Source: Flavobacteriaceae bacterium | Lineage (GTDB): Bacteria; Bacteroidota; Bacteroidia; Flavobacteriales; Flavobacteriaceae | Reading direction: 5' to 3' | Length of the DNA: 11,993 nt | Assembly (NCBI GenBank): GCA_029238555.1 | Contig: JAQWFV010000011.1 | Coordinates: forward strand, 1 to 11,993 | Shown: one piece after another, positions 7,190 through 11,993 of the stretch | How the letters are laid out: each line of letters starts with the position of its first letter | Position numbering within the stretch: position 1 is the stretch's first letter | Notes under the pieces: model-generated | What the model saw: only the letters and a program-made list of their open reading frames with translations | Told to the model about the DNA's origin: nothing | Database searches by the model: none | Position numbers and translations under genes: made by a program

Positions 7190-8400
7190 TGAATTACACA
7201 GAAGCCACTCAATGGTTGTTTGATCAATTACCTATGTACCAGCAAAAAGGGGCTGTGGCCCTTAATGCTAAATTAGACGGGATTACACATTTTTGTGCTT
7301 ATTTGGGAGAGCCACACCAAAAATTTAAAAGCATTCATGTGGCTGGCACTAATGGAAAGGGATCTTCTTCTCATATGTTGGCCGCTATTTTACAAGAAGC
7401 AGGTTATGAGGTAGGGCTATATACCTCACCACATTTAAAAGACTTTAGAGAGCGTATTAAAATAAATGGTCTTGAAATTTCTGAGGATGAAGTGGTTTCT
7501 TTTGTGTTGAATCACAAAGATTATATGAGCCAAAATGCCCTGTCTTTTTTTGAAATGACTGTGGCTATGGCATTTGATTATTTTGCATCAGCTAGGGTAG
7601 ACATTGCCATTATAGAAGTAGGCCTTGGAGGGCGTTTAGACGCCACCAACATTATTAAACCTGAAGTCTCGTTAATTACCAATATTGGTTTTGATCATAT
7701 GGACTTGTTGGGCAATACGCTCGCTCAAATTGCCATTGAAAAAGCTGGAATTATAAAGCATAGCGTTCCTGTGGTCATTAGTGAGTGGCATAGAGACACA
7801 GAAGCTGCTTTTAAGGCAAAATCTGCTGCTGTAGGTGCGCCCATTTATTTTGCTAGTGATCTTATTGAAAAGCGGTATGCAACGGATTTAAAAGGCGCTT
7901 ATCAAGAAAAAAATACAAAAGGTGTTGTTGCTGCCTTAAGGCACTTGTCAGGATTTAATGTTACCTCTAATCATATTAAGATGGGTTTGTCTAATGTGGT
8001 TGGTCTGACGGGATTATTAGGTAGGTGGCAGGTGTTGCAACACAAACCACTTGTCATTGCAGATACGGCGCATAATGAAGCGGGTATTTCAATAGTGGTA
8101 AAGCAACTTTTAAAGACCCCCCATAAACGCCTTCATATGGTGTTGGGTTTTGTGAAAGACAAGGATTTAAATACTATTTTACCTTTGCTGCCTGTAGATG
8201 CCTTGTACTATATTGCTGCGCCAGCCATTCAAAGGGGCTTAGATCCTTTGGTTTTTATTGAACAAGCAAAACGGTACAATCTTTTTTGCAACCACTATGA
8301 ATCTGTAAATGAAGCCTTTAAAGCGGCAAAAAAGCAAGCTAAAAAAGAAGACTTGGTTTTTATTGGAGGAAGTAATTTTGTAGTGGCTGAGGTGGTTTAA
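7189..8400 (+). CDS. folC: Bifunctional dihydrofolate synthase / folylpolyglutamate synthase
   Basis: This cytoplasmic Mur-ligase-family enzyme of 403 residues uses ATP to add glutamate to dihydropteroate and to tetrahydrofolates. The ATP-binding loop VAGTNGKGSSSHML is at 51-64, with Lys57. SPHLKDFRERI (80-90) is the pterin-side loop. EVGLGGRLDATN (143-154) and TNIGFDHMDLLGNT (164-177) are family signatures. EKAGIIK (184-190) holds Lys185, the residue that is carbamylated in this family. The C-terminal domain has LGRWQ (277-281) and ADTAHNEAG (291-299), whose Asp and His bind nucleotide. Slightly shorter than E. coli FolC but without a missing motif. Coupled to the tonB-like gene by a TAATG overlap, so expressed with the energy-transduction operon although the functions are unrelated. 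Confidence 0.94.
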   Translation: MNYTEATQWLFDQLPMYQQKGAVALNAKLDGITHFCAYLGEPHQKFKSIHVAGTNGKGSSSHMLAAILQEAGYEVGLYTSPHLKDFRERIKINGLEISEDEVVSFVLNHKDYMSQNALSFFEMTVAMAFDYFASARVDIAIIEVGLGGRLDATNIIKPEVSLITNIGFDHMDLLGNTLAQIAIEKAGIIKHSVPVVISEWHRDTEAAFKAKSAAVGAPIYFASDLIEKRYATDLKGAYQEKNTKGVVAALRHLSGFNVTSNHIKMGLSNVVGLTGLLGRWQVLQHKPLVIADTAHNEAGISIVVKQLLKTPHKRLHMVLGFVKDKDLNTILPLLPVDALYYIAAPAIQRGLDPLVFIEQAKRYNLFCNHYESVNEAFKAAKKQAKKEDLVFIGGSNFVVAEVV

Positions 8401-8429
8401 AAAAATGCATCTTTTTTTATTTTTTTCTT

Positions 8430-8458
8430 TTGGGAACTAAAAAACAATCCTATATTTG
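8430..8458 (+). promoter_or_regulatory. Promoter of the tRNA-Val gene
   Basis: A TTG (8430-8432) and TATATTTG (8451-8458) are separated by 18 bases, a good match to the Bacteroidota TTG/TAnnTTTG promoter. Transcription would start near 8465, about 20 bases before the mature tRNA 5' end. It is the best promoter match in the window. Confidence 0.7.
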
Positions 8459-8486
8459 CACTCGCTTCTGCAAAGGAGTAAAGTAA

Positions 8487-8561
8487 GGGCCCTTAGCTCA
8501 GCTGGTTCAGAGCACCTGCCTTACAAGCAGGGGGTCACTGGTTCGAACCCAGTAGGGCCCA
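8487..8561 (+). tRNA. tRNA-Val (anticodon TAC)
   Basis: A full cloverleaf can be drawn. The acceptor stem is GGGCCCT (8487-8493) with AGGGCCC (8554-8560), and the discriminator is A8561. The D arm is GCTC/GAGC. The anticodon stem CCTGC/GCAGG encloses the loop CTTACAA with anticodon TAC, which reads GTA and other valine codons. The T arm ACTGG-TTCGAAC-CCAGT is perfect. The 3' CCA is not encoded (A is followed by CAAAA), as is common in Bacteroidota. Confidence 0.97.
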
Positions 8562-8562
8562 C

Positions 8563-8594
8563 AAAAAGCCCCTCATTTATGAGGGGCTTTTTTT
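8563..8594 (+). terminator. Rho-independent terminator after tRNA-Val
   Basis: The stem GCCCCTC (8568-8574) / GAGGGGC (8581-8587) closes a loop ATTTAT and is followed by seven T residues (8588-8594). A run of five A residues precedes the stem, so it could also work on the minus strand. It begins immediately after the tRNA 3' end. Confidence 0.92.
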
Positions 8595-8775
8595 ATACCC
8601 AAAAGTCACTTAATCCCCGGTTTTGAGCAGTTGGTCTGAATTTTTGGCCTTGTAGGGGATTGGTTAAAAAATAGTTAAAAAAGCTAGTAAGTTCATGTTT
8701 TAGTCTTTAAAACAGCGCTCACCTATAAACAGTAACTCATTGCACGCTAATTGAGTGAAAACAACTTATCCATAT

Positions 8776-8802
8776 ATAATAGTTCTATTTTTAAACTATT
8801 AT
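8776..8802. promoter_or_regulatory. Inverted repeat upstream of the kelch-type gene, candidate operator
   Basis: The arms ATAATAGTT (8776-8784) and AACTATTAT (8794-8802) are exact reverse complements with a 9-base spacer. The repeat ends 34 bases before the start codon, just upstream of where the -33 element would be. That position suits a dimeric activator or an autoregulating factor. The downstream gene has a possible DNA-binding domain, which makes autoregulation conceivable. AT-richness raises the chance of a coincidental repeat. Confidence 0.35.
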
Positions 8803-8824
8803 TAATTTTATAAGACAATTTTAT

Positions 8825-8832
8825 TATACTTG
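8825..8832 (+). promoter_or_regulatory. Imperfect -7 box directly before the kelch-type gene
   Basis: TATACTTG differs from TAnnTTTG at one base and ends only four bases before the ATG at 8837. If used, transcription would start at or next to the A of the start codon, giving a leaderless message. No TTG lies at the right upstream distance, so the evidence is weak. Confidence 0.3.
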
Positions 8833-8836
8833 CAGT

Positions 8837-10159
8837 ATGATAAGATTGTTTTTTTTATTATTTGTTTCCGCGGCTTTTTCTCAGCAAATTTCTCGCTTTG
8901 ACAAAGCTTTAATTTGGAGAGATAGCTTGTTGTTGTTTTCTAGTGATTCTATTTATTCCTCTCCAATTTCACCATCTAGAAGTTTCTCCTTCTCTTCGCT
9001 ACCTCTAAAACCCAACAAGGATTTACCAGTACTAAAATCAATTATTACTCCTTTAGACAGTCAAATATATTTTTTGGACGGAATGGGGGGTGGGGTGTTT
9101 GAGTTTCAAAAGGACTCTTTAACAAGAATTGACAAGTCTTATAAACACCGAATGCAAATAGATGCTACCGTGTTTGTTAAAAACGACACCGTTTTTAAAT
9201 ATGGAGGATATGGATTTTGGTCTGTAAGAAACTTTATTACCTTCTTTGATCCAATTTCTAAAGAGTGGGAAATATTGCCCGCTCAGAATTCAGATATAAT
9301 ACCAGATGGAACAATCGCATCTATGTATGCGATTTCATCTGATGAAATTATATTTCTTGGTGGTGAAAAATTAAACGTTTTTGATCAACAAGATTTTTCT
9401 CCAGCCAATGAAATTTGGAAATTTAATTTTAAAGATAAACTTTGGACTTTTTTGGGAAATTCTACTTTAAATTTTTCAGATTTTAAAGCTCATGTCCAAA
9501 TGGGTGAAGAAATTTTATTTTTAGATGATACTGATTTAATACTGATCAATCCATTCACAAATAAGGTTGCAAAATTTAATAATACCACTTTACATAAAAA
9601 GATCATTACTACAAAAAATTTAATGCCACTATACAGCAACTATCAGTTTGTTAGTTTTGTAAACTCAAGTATTACGGGCGCTATAGGTATTGAAGTAAGG
9701 GGAAGAGATGAATTCTTTGGCCCGTTAGTGGAAACTTCTAAGCTTTACAATGATTTTAATTATTTTTGGTTGCTTCTGGTTTTGCCTTTTGGTTTTGCTA
9801 TTGCAGTGGGGTTAAAAAAATATAGACACTACCGATCAAGGGCCAATGCAATGACCCTTGAAAAAGGAGGATTAATTTATAAGAGAATTTATTATAGTTT
9901 GAGTATAGAAGAAAATGGAATCTTACTTTGTTTGCTTGGTTCAGATGGCGTGGAGACTTCTAGTATTATGGAAATTATTGAAAATCCGAACCACAATTAT
10001 TCTCATAATATGAGAACTAAAAATAAAATCATAGGAGAATTGAATTATAAGTTAAAGACTATTCTTAAAATTGAAAAAGATCTTATTTTAGCAGCAAAGT
10101 CTGATAAAGATAAACGTATTATTATCTATACCATAGACAAGGCTTTCTTTAGTCATTAG
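8837..10159 (+). CDS. Kelch-like periplasmic sensor with membrane helix and possible winged-helix domain
   Basis: I do not recognise a named family for this 440-residue protein. Residues 1-16 form a signal peptide (hydrophobic FFLLFVSAAFS, probable cleavage before QQIS). The part from about 65 to 290 is beta-rich and includes kelch-like segments: KYGGYGFWSVRNFITFFDP plus W144, and IFLGGEKLN...NEIWKFNFKDKLWTFLG (172-207), as in beta-propellers. One transmembrane helix (about 309-326) is followed by a basic stretch KKYRHYRSR. The cytoplasmic tail (about 345-440) looks like a winged-helix DNA-binding domain: a helix at 356-368, a helix at 374-382, a candidate recognition helix KIIGELNYKLKTIL (397-410), then beta strands ending DKRIIIYTI. 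This would be a membrane one-component regulator with a periplasmic propeller as sensor. Function is inferred from architecture only. The gene is distinctly AT-rich and ends 9 bp from the convergent Rieske gene. Confidence 0.8.
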   Translation: MIRLFFLLFVSAAFSQQISRFDKALIWRDSLLLFSSDSIYSSPISPSRSFSFSSLPLKPNKDLPVLKSIITPLDSQIYFLDGMGGGVFEFQKDSLTRIDKSYKHRMQIDATVFVKNDTVFKYGGYGFWSVRNFITFFDPISKEWEILPAQNSDIIPDGTIASMYAISSDEIIFLGGEKLNVFDQQDFSPANEIWKFNFKDKLWTFLGNSTLNFSDFKAHVQMGEEILFLDDTDLILINPFTNKVAKFNNTTLHKKIITTKNLMPLYSNYQFVSFVNSSITGAIGIEVRGRDEFFGPLVETSKLYNDFNYFWLLLVLPFGFAIAVGLKKYRHYRSRANAMTLEKGGLIYKRIYYSLSIEENGILLCLLGSDGVETSSIMEIIENPNHNYSHNMRTKNKIIGELNYKLKTILKIEKDLILAAKSDKDKRIIIYTIDKAFFSH

Positions 10160-10168
10160 TTTATATGG

Positions 10169-10672
10169 TTATGAAAAATCTACAGTAGCTAGATCCTTAA
10201 AAACTACAACGGGGAACTGTCTTAGATTTCCAGACCTGCTATTAGAGCTGCAATATGAAGTGAAACCCTCTGAGGTTCCAAATGTATTTCCGTGATTATT
10301 ACACCTGAATTTATTATTGGAGAAAGTCCACTGATTTCTACTTCCTAGATGTGGGCAACAGTTGTCAAAGGCCAAAAGGGTGTTTTCTGTTTTTCTCAAA
10401 AGTAAGAGCCCATTGTCCATATCATTAACAAATGACTCATTTTGATCAAGATTCTTATACCTCTGATGGCTTAAATGAATATGAAGTTTTTTCCCTTCTG
10501 TTAAGTATCCGTCTTCATTTAAAGAAGCAATAATATTTAAGTATGCCTCTTCTTCTTCACTTAAAGGCACTATAGGTTCTTCTTCTTTAGAACAAGAAAC
10601 CAACATAGGGCTAGCCATCATGCTGGCTAAAAGGATTGGGCAAATAGATCCAATGAATTTTTGTCGTTTCAT
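10169..10672 (-). CDS. Rieske-type [2Fe-2S] lipoprotein
   Basis: A small protein of 167 residues. The N-terminus MKRQKFIGS plus a hydrophobic segment ends in the lipobox LVSC, so Cys27 should be lipidated and the protein anchored to a membrane facing the periplasm. CSKEEE follows the cysteine. The Rieske motif is complete: Cys106-Pro-His108, 15 residues, then Cys124-Asn-Asn-His127, giving two Cys and two His ligands for a [2Fe-2S] cluster. The extra cysteines that form the disulfide in bc1-type Rieske proteins (CTHLGC/CPCHGS) are missing; the sites read CPHLGS and CNNHGN. Cys105 and Cys141 are non-canonical. KRQKFI faintly resembles a Tat signal, the route used by several Rieske proteins, but the twin arginine is absent. 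Electron partner unknown. It is convergent with the kelch-type gene and divergent from the DUF1800 gene. Confidence 0.85.
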   Translation of the reverse strand: MKRQKFIGSICPILLASMMASPMLVSCSKEEEPIVPLSEEEEAYLNIIASLNEDGYLTEGKKLHIHLSHQRYKNLDQNESFVNDMDNGLLLLRKTENTLLAFDNCCPHLGSRNQWTFSNNKFRCNNHGNTFGTSEGFTSYCSSNSRSGNLRQFPVVVFKDLATVDFS

Positions 10673-10772
10673 AGGTTAAATATAACTAAATGTGACTATT
10701 AATAAATTAATATCATTATAATGAGATGTTTTTTTTACACACAATTGTATCTTAAGTTTGATTCATTAAATA
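10673..10772. promoter_or_regulatory. Divergent promoter region, Rieske lipoprotein / DUF1800 gene
   Basis: This 100-bp AT-rich region separates two divergent genes. For the DUF1800 gene, TAAGTTTG (10753-10760, plus strand) matches TAnnTTTG and lies 12 bases before the ATG. For the Rieske gene, TATATTTA (10684-10677, minus strand) is a one-mismatch -7 box only four bases before its ATG. Short palindromes lie between them: TATTAAT/ATTAATA (10697-10712) and CATTATAATG (10714-10723). The palindromes may be chance in such AT-rich DNA. Confidence 0.4.
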
Positions 10773-11993
10773 ATGTGTATCGTGCAACAAAGAAAACCAA
10801 ACCAGGAGCCCCCTATTGATTTAGTTGAACAGTTTTACAAAGAAAATGTAGACCTGAAGGCTATACTAAACTCTAGAAAAGCCAGAAAAGAAGTCACTGC
10901 TGGCTTGGAACCATACACTGGTGAGTTTGGTGCTGCTCAGAAGAAGCATCTTTTGAACAGGACAATGGTTGGTATGGCCAAGCGTCATATGGATGATCTA
11001 GAGGGTCTAACTTTAGATGAGGCCATTGACTTAATATTCACTCCTGAAGAATTGGGTGAGCCAGTGAATAATTATTTTATGGAGATGGATGCAGCAGCCT
11101 ATAAAGAGCGTTACGAAAGCGACGACGTTGGCCCTGGTGAACCATTTATTGACAGGCCCTACAAACGTTTAAGGCCTACTTTTGAAGAACAGTTTGGGTG
11201 GGAAAGAAAAGAAGCAATTGAGACATGGGTATTACAATCAATTTACGAGCAACAAACTTCAATTCATTGGAAAATATTTATCTTTTTACACAACTTAACC
11301 CCAACCAGTTCATTTGACTTAGGTGGCCACAAGTTTGCGTATAATTACATTAAACTACTCTTTTCTGGTGTTTACTCAAGTTATAAAAATTTTATATATG
11401 ATTTGACATTAGATCCTTCTATGTTAAATTATTTAAACCTCAATTTAAGTAGAAAAGAAACCCCAGATGAAAATTATGCAAGGGAACTCCAAGAATTATT
11501 TACTGTTGGTAAAATACCGTTTTCAAAATACACAGAGGAAGATGTTAGGGGAATAGCAAAGGCTCTTGTCGGTTGGAAAATAGATTACGATGTTGTTTTT
11601 AGAGAAGGGCATGAGCATAATGCTCAATTTGAATCTTGGAACCATGACATTTCCGACAAACAATTTTCTTCATTTTACAATAATAATGTTATAGTGGGCA
11701 AGGAAGGTGATGCCGGCAGGGAGGAACTAGAAGAAGTGGTTAATATGTTATTTGAAACAGAAGAATCATGTCTTTATATATCACGAAGGTTATATCAATT
11801 TTTTGTTTATCCTGATGTATCCGACGGTGTGATGGAAAATGTAGTTAAACAGATGGCTAAAGTAATGAGGGAAAACGATTTTTCAATTATTGAACCTTTA
11901 AAGTTGTTGTTGAAAAGCGAACATTTTTTTGATCAAGAGCAGTTTAATACTTTAATAAAGTCTCCCTTGGATTTTACTTTGGGCATTTATAAA
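10773..11993 (+). CDS. DUF1800 family protein, N-terminal 407 residues, partial
   Basis: The frame is open from the ATG at 10773 to the right edge (407 codons, no stop); an in-frame TAA lies four bases upstream of the ATG, so this is the earliest ATG start. Family marks are KKHLLNRTMVGM (58-69), FLHNLTPTSS (171-180), DPSMLNYLN (214-222), NYARELQELFTVG (234-246), EEDVRGIAKALVGW (255-268), HDISDKQF (291-298) and the RRLYQFFVYP region (338-347). These match the conserved 'NYARELLELFTLG' and 'ALTGW' motifs of DUF1800. The biochemical function of the family is unknown; its genes often stand next to a DUF1501 gene, which would lie beyond the edge if present. No signal peptide is seen at this start. 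A shared role with the neighbouring Rieske lipoprotein is possible but unproven. Confidence 0.9.
   Translation, partial: MCIVQQRKPNQEPPIDLVEQFYKENVDLKAILNSRKARKEVTAGLEPYTGEFGAAQKKHLLNRTMVGMAKRHMDDLEGLTLDEAIDLIFTPEELGEPVNNYFMEMDAAAYKERYESDDVGPGEPFIDRPYKRLRPTFEEQFGWERKEAIETWVLQSIYEQQTSIHWKIFIFLHNLTPTSSFDLGGHKFAYNYIKLLFSGVYSSYKNFIYDLTLDPSMLNYLNLNLSRKETPDENYARELQELFTVGKIPFSKYTEEDVRGIAKALVGWKIDYDVVFREGHEHNAQFESWNHDISDKQFSSFYNNNVIVGKEGDAGREELEEVVNMLFETEESCLYISRRLYQFFVYPDVSDGVMENVVKQMAKVMRENDFSIIEPLKLLLKSEHFFDQEQFNTLIKSPLDFTLGIYK

Larger units (their letters stand above)
8595..8836. other. Intergenic region between tRNA-Val and the kelch-type gene
   Basis: This 242-bp stretch shows no ORF with recognisable coding features and no second tRNA. 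It contains a small hairpin-like repeat TGTTTTA (8696-8702) / TAAAACA (8708-8714) and the longer inverted repeat at 8776-8802. A repeat of the tRNA 3' end, which would mark an integration site, was not found here. Confidence 0.5.

Noticed and set aside
8399..8430. A-run and T-runs after the folC stop as a terminator
   Set aside because: The A-run and T-run can pair across TGCATC, but the stem would be purely A-T with no GC core, so termination there is not supported. The strong hairpin after the tRNA may serve both units.
8487..8594. tRNA-Val as an attachment site of an integrated element
   Set aside because: No second copy of the tRNA 3' end and no integrase gene occur in the window, and the tRNA is followed directly by its own terminator.
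10160..10168. Bidirectional terminator between the kelch-type and Rieske genes
   Set aside because: Only nine bases separate the stop codons and no hairpin with a T-run was found at the junction.

Overview
This window looks like a chromosomal segment of a Bacteroidota bacterium, most likely a member of the Flavobacteriia. The reasons are an AT-rich composition, candidate promoters of the TAnnTTTG (-7) type, the near absence of Shine-Dalgarno sequences before the starts, a tRNA gene without an encoded CCA end, and the gene families present (Flavobacteriia-style ExbB/ExbD/TonB proteins, DUF1800, a kelch-type membrane protein). An NhaD-type Na+/H+ antiporter fits a marine or salt-exposed lifestyle, but that is inference.

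Left part (1-3631, minus strand): the first 775 codons of the large subunit of glutamate synthase (gltB; the rest lies beyond the left edge) and, upstream of it, a complete short-chain-type acyl-CoA dehydrogenase. A candidate promoter in the 161-bp gap suggests gltB can be transcribed on its own. The acyl-CoA dehydrogenase promoter region carries a perfect 30-bp palindrome, a strong candidate operator.

Middle part (3879-8400, plus strand): five tightly spaced genes, nhaD - exbB - exbD - tonB-like - folC. Gaps are 49 and 5 bp, followed by two 1-nt stop/start overlaps, so they probably form one operon. It combines a Na+/H+ antiporter, a complete proton-driven TonB energy-transduction module for outer-membrane uptake, and the bifunctional folate enzyme FolC. 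A tRNA-Val(TAC) gene with its own promoter and a clear rho-independent terminator follows.

Right part (8600-11993): base composition becomes visibly more AT-rich. Here lie (i) a protein with a signal peptide, kelch-like propeller segments, one transmembrane helix and a cytoplasmic domain resembling a winged helix, possibly a membrane-bound one-component regulator; (ii) convergent to it, a small lipoprotein with a Rieske-type [2Fe-2S] motif; (iii) divergent from that, a DUF1800-family gene running off the right edge. This accessory-looking cluster is the least understood part of the window. Its genes may or may not work together.

No CRISPR array, insertion sequence, prophage or recognisable defence system is visible. 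The rest is ordinary housekeeping and transport.
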